Assembly (NCBI GenBank): GCA_937960595.1
Contig: CALGPL010000003.1
Coordinates: 1-63,935, forward strand
Direction of reading: 5' to 3'
From: an uncultured Anaerolineales bacterium
GTDB taxonomy: Bacteria > Chloroflexota > Anaerolineae > Anaerolineales > Villigracilaceae
Length of the DNA stretch: 63,935 nt
Program-made: the position numbers and the translations under genes
Shown here: in pieces, positions 34,120 to 39,858 of the stretch
Layout: each line of letters starts with the position of its first letter
Position numbering within the stretch: position 1 is the stretch's first letter
The notes under the pieces: generated by a model
Databases searched by the model: none
Seen by the model: only the letters and a program-made list of their open reading frames with translations
Told to the model about the DNA's origin: nothing

Positions 34120-35571
34120 ATGCCCAAATCCGATTTGATTTTGCTCGCCCTCAGTGACCTGCAGATGCTGCAATTGTTCGAGCGGGCGCTGGTGGCTTCT
34201 TCCTACAAAGTCGCCATCGCGCGCGAGAAGACCGCCCTGGATAAGGTGTTGCAGGAATCCTCGCCTGCTCTGGTGATCCTGGAAGAGGAGTTTGCCGGCC
34301 AAGATGGTCTGACGGTCGCCGAAGATTTGCTGGATCGCTTCCCGACCATGCCGGTCGTGCTGTTCCTGAGTCACGAGACGGTTCCGGTTTTGCGCAAGGC
34401 TATCAGCATCGGGGTCAGCGACTGTCTGTGCGCTCCGCTGAGGATCGAGGACATCGGCCAGGCGGTCGAACGCAGCATCCGGCGGGCCGACCGCGTCGGC
34501 GATTGGACCCGGCGCGAGATCCGCCGGACGACGGCTTCGCTCCAGCACCGCGTCAAGGAATTGCAAAAATTCGAGACGATCGTCAATACCATCGAAGACG
34601 GCGTCATGATTTTGGACGAACGTCAGTGCATTTTGCTGATCAACCCGGTGGTGCGGCGGACCTTCGGGCTGTGGCAAGAAGAGGATTTGACCGGCCGGCC
34701 AGTGCTGGAGGTGATCGATCACCCCGATCTGCGCAGCCTGTTGACCTCGGATGGAAAAGGGATCGCGCCTCATCATGAAATCAACTTCGATGACGGCCGC
34801 TGTCTGAGCGCGCAATGCACGCCGATCCCCGGCGTGGGGCTGGCCATCACGATGCAGGATATTTCCTACCTGCGCCAGATCGATCGCCTGAAGAGCGAAT
34901 TCATCAACACGGTCTCTCACGATTTGCGTTCGCCCCTGACGGCCATCCTGGGCTATGTGGACTTGCTGGAGCGGGTCGGGCCGCTCAACGACGCCCAGCG
35001 CGAATTCATTCAACGGGTACAGATCAGCGTCGAGAGCATCACCGGCCTGGTCAATGATTTGCTCGAATTGGGGCGCATCGAGGCAGGAGTGGATAGCCAG
35101 AAGGAGATGATCCGCCTGGATAGCCTGGTGCAGTTGACCGCCGAGACGTTAGAAGTCCAGATCAACGAGAAACGCCAGAAACTGACGCTGGAGATTCCGC
35201 CGGGGAAGCCGCTGGAATTGCGCGGCAACCCCATCCGGCTGCGTCAGATGCTGGATAATTTGCTGGGCAATGCCATCAAGTACACTCCTGAAGGCGGCGA
35301 AATCATCGTCGAACTGGAGGAGCAGGCCGAGCAGATCATCCTGCGGGTCACCGATACCGGGCCGGGGATTCCGCCCTCCGATCAGCCGCACATCTTCGAG
35401 AAGTTCTACCGCGCCAGCAACGTCCCCAAAGGCGTGGGCGGCTCGGGACTGGGACTGGCAATCGTCAAGTCGATCGTGGACAATCACCATGGCCGCATTT
35501 GGGTCGAGTCGATCTTGGGAAAAGGATCCACGTTTGTGGTGGTCCTGCCGATCTATCGGGATGAAAAATAA
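34120..35571 (+). CDS. Hybrid sensor histidine kinase: degenerate REC, PAS, HisKA, HATPase
   Basis: 483 residues from ATG 34120, 19 bases after the REC-GAF gene. Residues 1-122 are receiver-like, but the phospho-acceptor position holds Glu55 (LVILEEEFAGQDGL) and the usual Lys is Ala (CLCAPLR). A PAS domain (about 150-250; DGVMILDERQCILLINPVVRR) precedes HisKA with His267 (FINTVSHDLRSPLTAILGYV). The HATPase domain has the N box (LLGNAIKYTPEG), G1 (VTDTGPGIP), F box (IFEKFYRA) and G2 (GSGLGLAIVKSIVDNHHG). No membrane helix, so it is a soluble kinase. Glu may mimic a permanently phosphorylated receiver (inference). Confidence 0.93.
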   Translation: MPKSDLILLALSDLQMLQLFERALVASSYKVAIAREKTALDKVLQESSPALVILEEEFAGQDGLTVAEDLLDRFPTMPVVLFLSHETVPVLRKAISIGVSDCLCAPLRIEDIGQAVERSIRRADRVGDWTRREIRRTTASLQHRVKELQKFETIVNTIEDGVMILDERQCILLINPVVRRTFGLWQEEDLTGRPVLEVIDHPDLRSLLTSDGKGIAPHHEINFDDGRCLSAQCTPIPGVGLAITMQDISYLRQIDRLKSEFINTVSHDLRSPLTAILGYVDLLERVGPLNDAQREFIQRVQISVESITGLVNDLLELGRIEAGVDSQKEMIRLDSLVQLTAETLEVQINEKRQKLTLEIPPGKPLELRGNPIRLRQMLDNLLGNAIKYTPEGGEIIVELEEQAEQIILRVTDTGPGIPPSDQPHIFEKFYRASNVPKGVGGSGLGLAIVKSIVDNHHGRIWVESILGKGSTFVVVLPIYRDEK

Positions 35572-35593
35572 GCCGTTGGGGGAGTGGCCGAAG

Positions 35594-35618
35594 GCGCGCC
35601 GGGCGGGCGCGCTTTTTT
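35594..35618 (+). terminator. Intrinsic terminator after the histidine kinase gene
   Basis: GCGCGCC (35594-35600) and GGCGCGC (35606-35612) form a 7-bp GC stem followed at once by TTTTTT. Confidence 0.85.
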
Positions 35619-35651
35619 ATTTGACTGGATTGCCGGCTCCGGATGAAAACA

Positions 35652-35679
35652 GCCTCCGCTGGAGGGAGCCAGCGGAGGC
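35652..35679 (-). terminator. Hairpin, probably the terminator of the minus-strand translin operon
   Basis: Perfect 11-bp stem GCCTCCGCTGG/CCAGCGGAGGC with a 6-base loop. On the minus strand it is followed by TGTTTTC, fitting termination of the operon that ends at 35924. It lies about 245 bases beyond that stop. Confidence 0.55.
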
Positions 35680-35702
35680 GTTCGCCAAAGGAGGAGACAG
35701 TG

Positions 35703-35750
35703 ATGAGCAAGTTTGGAGGTGTCCTATTCCCGTCTCCACGTATATCATAG
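35703..35750 (+). CDS. Possible 15-codon mini-ORF
   Basis: ATG at 35703 follows AAAGGAGGAGACAGTG, a strong ribosome site, and encodes MSKFGGVLFPSPRIS before TAG. It lies beyond the kinase terminator and has no recognised relatives. The good ribosome site may be chance; no promoter is clear between the terminator and this frame. Confidence 0.15.
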   Translation: MSKFGGVLFPSPRIS

Positions 35751-35923
35751 CCCATCTGAGGGGGCCGGGATAGCGCAAAAAGTCATGCTTATTTCGTGAT
35801 GTTATTCACAAACGGATTGCAAGAAGCCGCGCAGGAGATCGGCAATCTCTGCCGGCCGACGATAAGAATGCACCCGCAGACGAGGATCGGGGTTGCCGGT
35901 GATCGAACAGGCAAAGTAGATGT

Positions 35924-36580
35924 TCATGAGGGGCGGGATGAATCGGTCAGGTTGCCGAGCAGGCTCTGCGAGCGCGGCCGGGCCGAGAGGCGCAGGCCGT
36001 CCTGGAAGGCGCTGTAGGCCGAGTCCAGTTCGGTGGCGAAGGCCATCCAGTCCGAGACCAGCAGGGCCAGGCGGGGGGTTTTGTCGGGGAAGAAGAACGG
36101 CGAGAGGAAGAGGCCGAGGGCGGCGCGGCCGAGCGGCAGTTGGCGCAGTTCGAGGACGACGGCTGTCCGGCTGGCGAGCGGGCGCAGGATTTCGCGCCTC
36201 CAGCCGCGGATGCGATTGGCGGGGAAGAGTTTGTCCATCTCGGCGGTGTAGGTGCGGCGCAGGCGCCGGTAGGCAATCCGCAGGCGCAGGAAGGGAGTCA
36301 CCAGCCGCAAGTGGTCGGGGAAGACCTGAACGTAGGCCGATTTGCGGATGGCGGCCAGGAAGAGGGCGCCGAAGACGGTCAGCGCGCCGATGCCGGCGAC
36401 GATCCACAGGATCCAATCTGACACCCAGACGACCGGGAAGCGGGGGAAGTAGTAAGGGATGAAGGCCAGGCCGGCGGTCAGGATCAGCAGGGTCAGGCCG
36501 CAGGCCAGCACCGCCCGCCACCAGCGGTTCAAGAGGTACGTGTAGAGCAACAGCCGATGACGGTGAGCGGGGCGGGGCAT
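35924..36580 (-). CDS. Two-helix membrane protein of unknown function
   Basis: 218 residues from ATG 36580, with GAGGAG 6-7 bases upstream, starting 3 bases after the translin stop. Two hydrophobic helices near the N-terminus (AVLACGLTLLILTAGLAFI, WILWIVAGIGALTVFGALFL) are followed by a basic soluble domain (LRLRIAYRRLRRTYTAEMDKL) that resembles the bacterial-PH-like domain of small membrane proteins, though I cannot assign it. The same stretch has a competing frame of 261 codons; codon use and the membrane pattern favour this one. As the last gene of the SSB-DUF3467-translin operon it may tether or accompany a nucleic-acid complex, but this is speculation. Confidence 0.75.
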   Translation of the reverse strand: MPRPAHRHRLLLYTYLLNRWWRAVLACGLTLLILTAGLAFIPYYFPRFPVVWVSDWILWIVAGIGALTVFGALFLAAIRKSAYVQVFPDHLRLVTPFLRLRIAYRRLRRTYTAEMDKLFPANRIRGWRREILRPLASRTAVVLELRQLPLGRAALGLFLSPFFFPDKTPRLALLVSDWMAFATELDSAYSAFQDGLRLSARPRSQSLLGNLTDSSRPS

Positions 36581-36583
36581 CGG

Positions 36584-37264
36584 TCACTCCTCTTCGGGCG
36601 GCCGGGAGGGGACGGGCGTTTCGGGCAGGGTTCCGCCGGGGAGTTGGGCGCTCAGACGCCGGATGGAGCGTTCGAGGTGTTCGCCGCGCAGGCTGAAGGT
36701 GATGTCGCCGCGCGTCCGCTCGATGAGGCTGCGGGCCACGTCGGTCTGGCGGCGCAGGCCGTTGGTGATGGCGTCGGGGAAGTCCATCGTCACCAGGACG
36801 GAGAAGATGTCATCCATGTGGCCGAGCAGTTGCTCGACCTCGTCGGAGTAGCCGTGGCGCAGGATGTCGAGGCAGCGGCGGCGCAGTTCGCCGACGGCTT
36901 CTGCCAGGCCGTTGAGGTAGGTGGCGGGCGGCAGGTCCAGTTCGTCGAGGCTGGGGAGGGGCTGATGGCGGATCAGGGCGCAGGTGATGCTGGCTTCGGC
37001 GTACTCCTTGAGGGCGTCTTGCGTGTAGCCGGCATAGTAGAGGTCTGGGAAGTCGGCCAGTTCGGCGCGCAGGCAGGCGGCCAGGCGGTTGGCCTCCTCC
37101 AGGTGGGCCTGCATGAGGTCGTGTTCCTCGCGGTGGACGGCGCGGATGGCCAGGGCGCAGGCACGGGTCAGCAGGCGCGCCTGCGCCAGGGCCTTGTCAC
37201 GGGCGGCGGTGCGGGCCTCAAAGGCCCGGCGAATCTGTTCGGAGATGGTGTCGAGTTTGTGCAT
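36584..37264 (-). CDS. Translin-family protein (prokaryotic)
   Basis: 226 residues, all helical, no membrane segment. The C-terminal half closely follows prokaryotic and archaeal translin: TYLNGLAEAVGELRRRCLDIL, MDDIFSVLVTMDFPDAITNG and LRRQTDVARSLIERTRGDIT. Translins are octameric RNA/ssDNA-binding proteins; the related TRAX subunit is an endoribonuclease with a Glu-Glu-Asp site, and the GEL glutamate is present here. The gene lies three bases after DUF3467 and follows ssb in the same operon, which suggests a role with single-stranded nucleic acid. Whether it cleaves RNA cannot be said. The N-terminal ~60 residues form a coiled-coil-like segment. Confidence 0.85.
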   Translation of the reverse strand: MHKLDTISEQIRRAFEARTAARDKALAQARLLTRACALAIRAVHREEHDLMQAHLEEANRLAACLRAELADFPDLYYAGYTQDALKEYAEASITCALIRHQPLPSLDELDLPPATYLNGLAEAVGELRRRCLDILRHGYSDEVEQLLGHMDDIFSVLVTMDFPDAITNGLRRQTDVARSLIERTRGDITFSLRGEHLERSIRRLSAQLPGGTLPETPVPSRPPEEE

Positions 37265-37267
37265 GGA

Positions 37268-37606
37268 TCATTTCTGGTCCGGCGCGGGCGGCGGTTCAGG
37301 CGGGGTGGGCGGGCGGAAGAGTTGATCGGCCAGACTCGATCCGCTGGGGAGGTGGATGGCGCCGAAGGTGCTTTCGTAACGGCCCACGTTTTCGGTCAGC
37401 GCCTGGAGGAGCAGTTTGGCGGCTACCGGCGACATGATGATGCGCGCTCCGACCACCGCTTTCTGATCGCCGGGCAGGATGCGGGCAAATTCGAGCACGA
37501 ACTCGGCCGGGGCGTGGGCGATGCGGGCAATGTTGGCGTAGGTCGGCTGCAGGTCGGGCGGGACTTCGATGGGGAGAGGGGTGGGCCGGGGCGGGGGAAG
37601 CGCCAT
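37268..37606 (-). CDS. DUF3467 protein
   Basis: 112 residues. PTYANIARIAHAPAEFVLEFARILP, ARIIMSPVAAKLLLQAL and ENVGRYESTFGAIHLP match the DUF3467 pattern (aligned with 'yaN...i.ht..EFvldF..... .RivmsP..aK.Ll..L..ni..YE..fG.I'). N- and C-termini are Pro-rich. The family has no proven function. It lies 18 bases after ssb and 3 bases before the translin gene, so it belongs to a nucleic-acid-related operon. Cytoplasmic, no signal peptide. Confidence 0.85.
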   Translation of the reverse strand: MALPPPRPTPLPIEVPPDLQPTYANIARIAHAPAEFVLEFARILPGDQKAVVGARIIMSPVAAKLLLQALTENVGRYESTFGAIHLPSGSSLADQLFRPPTPPEPPPAPDQK

Positions 37607-37624
37607 AGGGGTCTCGCTTTCGGG

Positions 37625-38047
37625 CTAGAAGGGAATGTTTTCTTCGTCGCCGGAGAGGGTTTCTTCGCCCATCGGGCCGGGCATGCCGGCTTCGCTCTCG
37701 CCGCGCGACGACAGGAAGCGCACCGTGCTGGCCGAGACCTCGAAGGAGGCGCGCGGCTGGCCGTCCTGGCCGGTCCAGACGCGCGGTCCGCCGGTGGCCT
37801 GGTCGGCGGTCAGGCGGCCTTCGACCAGGACTTTCGAGCCTTTCTTGAGGTATTGGTTGCAAGTCTCGGCCTGCCGGCCCCAGGCTGACACCCGGAACCA
37901 GATCGTTTCCTTGACCATTTCGCCGTTGTTGTTGGTGTACTGGCGGTTGGTGGCCACCGAGAACGAGGTTACGGCCTGACCGGAGGGCGTGTAGCGCATC
38001 TCGGGGTCGCGGCCTACGTTGCCGACGATGATGATGGTGTGATACAT
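37625..38047 (-). CDS. ssb: Single-stranded DNA-binding protein
   Basis: 140 residues. ATG 38047 follows GAGGAG; the longer frame upstream is not SSB-like. OB fold: MYHTIIIVGNVGRDPEMRYT, SFSVATNRQYTN, ETIWFRVSAWGRQAETCNQYL, KGSKVLVEGRLTAD. The C-terminus is short, acidic and ends ENIPF, the form that recruits partner proteins (usual DDDIPF). The linker is shorter than in many SSBs. It coats ssDNA in replication and repair. Downstream, DUF3467 and translin genes follow closely. This may be an additional SSB rather than the ribosomal-operon copy, since no rpsF or rpsR lies beside it. Confidence 0.97.
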   Translation of the reverse strand: MYHTIIIVGNVGRDPEMRYTPSGQAVTSFSVATNRQYTNNNGEMVKETIWFRVSAWGRQAETCNQYLKKGSKVLVEGRLTADQATGGPRVWTGQDGQPRASFEVSASTVRFLSSRGESEAGMPGPMGEETLSGDEENIPF

Positions 38048-38109
38048 GGGAATCTCCTCTTTGCGGGGGTACCGACGCGTTTGCGGCGGTGAACTGGAAC
38101 GAATCAATT

Positions 38110-39303
38110 TTACATCATTTCCCAGGCAATCAGGGGAATTTCCATCTCCTGGGGCGTCAGCCCGCCGTGGTGGCCGTAATATTTCTGGACGAACTTGTCC
38201 TTTTCGTACCACCAGACCGCCTGGCCGCGGTAGGGCAGGATGACCAGGTCGCCGGCGCGGGCGCGCAAGCGGTCGGAGACGCGCGGGCCAAACCAGCCTT
38301 CGGCGATCATCTCCGCTACGGCGCGGACCTCGGCCTGCCCTTCCAGGCGGGCGGCGAGGAAATCACGCGCCTCGGCGATCCGGCCGTCGCGGATGGGCAG
38401 GAAGAAATCGCGCGGCGCTCCGATGGGGACGATCGGCCGGCCGGCGCGGTCGGGGCGGATGAATTTCTCGACGCCGGCAAAACGCGGGTCGGTGTTGAGG
38501 TAGAGGGTCGTCTGCGGGTCGACCTCGGCCTGGCCGTGGTCGGCGGTGAGCAGGAACAGAGTCGGGCCGGCCGGGCGCAGGCCGGGCAGGAAGACGTGTT
38601 CCAGGGCCAGCAGGAAGTTCAGGATTTCGGCCTCGGTCTGGGGAGAGGCGGGGCCATAGTCGTGGCTGATGCTGTCAATCGAGGCGTAGTAGAGAAGGTA
38701 GTAGGCCGGCGCGGCCGGCCTCGCCAAGGCCTGGCTCAGGGTGACGAGGGCCTCGGGCAGGGTTTGGTAGCCCCAGGCAGCCGCGCCCCGGTAGAGGGCG
38801 TTCGAGTACGTCGAGGGGGTGTACTCGCGGGGCTGGAGAACGGTCGCCGAGAGGCCGCGTTCGGCCAGGGCGGGATAGACCGGCTCGAAGGGGAAAAGGA
38901 CGGCCGGGTCGACGCCGGCAGCCAGGAGCGTGTCGCGTTCTTTCGTCCCGGCGAAGGAAAAGAGCAGAGGGGTGATGACCGCCTCCAGGTCGGGCTCGTA
39001 GATGTTCCACTCGAACAGCCCATGCTCGCCGACCGTCTGACCGGTGTGCAGCGTGGTGAGGTGGGCGCAGGTCGTCGAGGGGAATTGGGCGGTCAGTTTC
39101 TCGAGGCGCATTTCGTCAGCCCGACCGATCCGGCGCAGGAACGGGCCATCCTGGAATCTTTCGAAGAAGCGCCAGCCGAAGCCATCGATCAGGAAGAGGA
39201 CGACGTTCTGGTAGCGGCCGGAGGTCAGCAGATCGGAGAGACGGCCGGGCAGCGAGGCAAAGCCGCCCAGATCGTAGCGGGGCCGGATGAAGGGAGAGTC
39301 CAT
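38110..39303 (-). CDS. Alkaline-phosphatase-superfamily (nucleotide pyrophosphatase/phosphodiesterase-like) protein
   Basis: 397 residues from ATG 39303 after GAGGAAAA. VVLFLIDGFGWRFFERF supplies the first metal Asp; AQFPSTTCAHLTTLHTG the nucleophile Thr/Ser region; YYLLYYASIDSISHDYGP and LLTADHGQAEVDP the remaining metal Asp/His residues; GHHGGLTPQEMEIPLIAW closes the site with a His. This is the metal-site order of type I phosphodiesterase/nucleotide pyrophosphatases. No signal peptide, so it is cytoplasmic, and the substrate is unknown. It lies 62 bases upstream of ssb on the same strand, so co-transcription is possible. Confidence 0.9.
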   Translation of the reverse strand: MDSPFIRPRYDLGGFASLPGRLSDLLTSGRYQNVVLFLIDGFGWRFFERFQDGPFLRRIGRADEMRLEKLTAQFPSTTCAHLTTLHTGQTVGEHGLFEWNIYEPDLEAVITPLLFSFAGTKERDTLLAAGVDPAVLFPFEPVYPALAERGLSATVLQPREYTPSTYSNALYRGAAAWGYQTLPEALVTLSQALARPAAPAYYLLYYASIDSISHDYGPASPQTEAEILNFLLALEHVFLPGLRPAGPTLFLLTADHGQAEVDPQTTLYLNTDPRFAGVEKFIRPDRAGRPIVPIGAPRDFFLPIRDGRIAEARDFLAARLEGQAEVRAVAEMIAEGWFGPRVSDRLRARAGDLVILPYRGQAVWWYEKDKFVQKYYGHHGGLTPQEMEIPLIAWEMM

Positions 39304-39396
39304 GGGGCGATTTTCCTCGGTCGGATGGTATGGTTTGTTCGAGGTTTTCTGCCGGCGCGTCGGTCCGGTTGTGTTTCGACGGGCCGAATAACGAAA

Positions 39397-39414
39397 ACCC
39401 GCTCTACAGCGGGT
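39397..39414 (-). terminator. Terminator after tRNA-Met
   Basis: ACCCGCT/AGCGGGT stem (39397-39403, 39408-39414) with a 4-base loop, followed on the minus strand by TTTTCG. It is about 55 bases beyond the tRNA 3' end. Confidence 0.65.
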
Positions 39415-39469
39415 CTGGCTGGGAGGCACTCCCGTTTGGGCCCCTGCAGGGGCAAAGGTGGAGAGTGAG

Positions 39470-39541
39470 TGGCGAGGGTGGGACTTGAACCCACAACCAA
39501 GGGCTTATGAGTCCCCTGCTCCACCGTTGAGCTACCTCGCC
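39470..39541 (-). tRNA. tRNA-Met (anticodon CAT)
   Basis: 72 bases without CCA. The acceptor GGCGAGG pairs perfectly with CCTCGCC, discriminator A. The anticodon loop is CTCATAA (CAT) in stem GGGGA/GCCCT, which has an A-G mismatch next to the loop. The T-arm has GGTTCAAGTCC. The perfect first acceptor pair argues against initiator tRNA. Elongator Met is most likely; an Ile tRNA with modified CAT cannot be fully excluded. Confidence 0.92.
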
Positions 39542-39552
39542 GGGCGGCCTAG

Positions 39553-39581
39553 ATATTACTATGGGGCGGGCTTTTTGTCAA
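39553..39581 (-). promoter_or_regulatory. Promoter of tRNA-Met
   Basis: On the minus strand TTGACA (39581-39576), 17 bases, TAATAT (39558-39553), then 11 bases to the tRNA 5' end. Confidence 0.8.
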
Positions 39582-39708
39582 CGATTCGGGGGCGGTTGCC
39601 CAGGCTCGGAATCCTGCCTGCGCGAACGCGCCGCATGGATGCAAGACATACCCTATGGGGGAGAAATTGCGCCGCTCATCGGATTGAAATAGGTGTGAAG
39701 TCGTAGGA

Positions 39709-39752
39709 TTTGTGATTGATTTGAGACTATTTTGTGATTGATTTGAGACTAT
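39709..39752. repeat. Perfect 22-base tandem repeat upstream of the beta-helix gene
   Basis: The unit TTTGTGATTGATTTGAGACT plus AT occurs at 39709-39730 and again, without change, at 39731-39752. The second copy overlaps the -35 of the gene promoter, which is the arrangement of a direct-repeat operator. Confidence 0.85.
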
Positions 39753-39767
39753 AATAAATATTATAAT
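39738..39767 (+). promoter_or_regulatory. Promoter of the secreted beta-helix gene
   Basis: TTGATT (39738-39743), 18 bases, TATAAT (39762-39767). A second TATAAT at 39750-39755 has no properly spaced -35. The leader would be about 85 bases. Confidence 0.5.
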
Positions 39768-39858
39768 AAGTCAAATAGACAATCGTTCCTCTCCGGGTCC
39801 TGTTTTTCGATGCCCGAGGGAACGTGTCCGTTTCTTTTTTTATACAGAAAGGAGGCAT

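Larger units (their letters stand above)
35572..35923. other. Intergenic region between converging genes
   Basis: 352 bases between the kinase gene and the converging membrane-protein gene. It contains two hairpin terminators pointing in opposite directions (35594-35618 plus, 35652-35679 minus) and a 15-codon open frame with a strong ribosome site (35703-35750). From about 35760 to 35923 I see nothing functional apart from the far end of a competing, unsupported frame. Confidence 0.6.
39542..39858. other. Intergenic regulatory region between tRNA-Met and the beta-helix gene
   Basis: 317 bases without a supported gene. The left end carries the tRNA promoter (minus strand). Bases 39709-39752 hold a 22-base tandem repeat, next to a very AT-rich stretch with a promoter for the plus-strand gene. 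A strong AAAGGAGG ribosome site lies just before ATG 39859. The GC-rich part 39585-39700 shows nothing I can name. Confidence 0.6.

Noticed and set aside
35802-36587. A 261-codon frame competing with the membrane-protein gene
   Set aside because: The product is a Pro/Arg-rich mixture with no membrane or domain pattern. The other frame has a ribosome site at the correct spacing after the translin gene and two clear hydrophobic helices.
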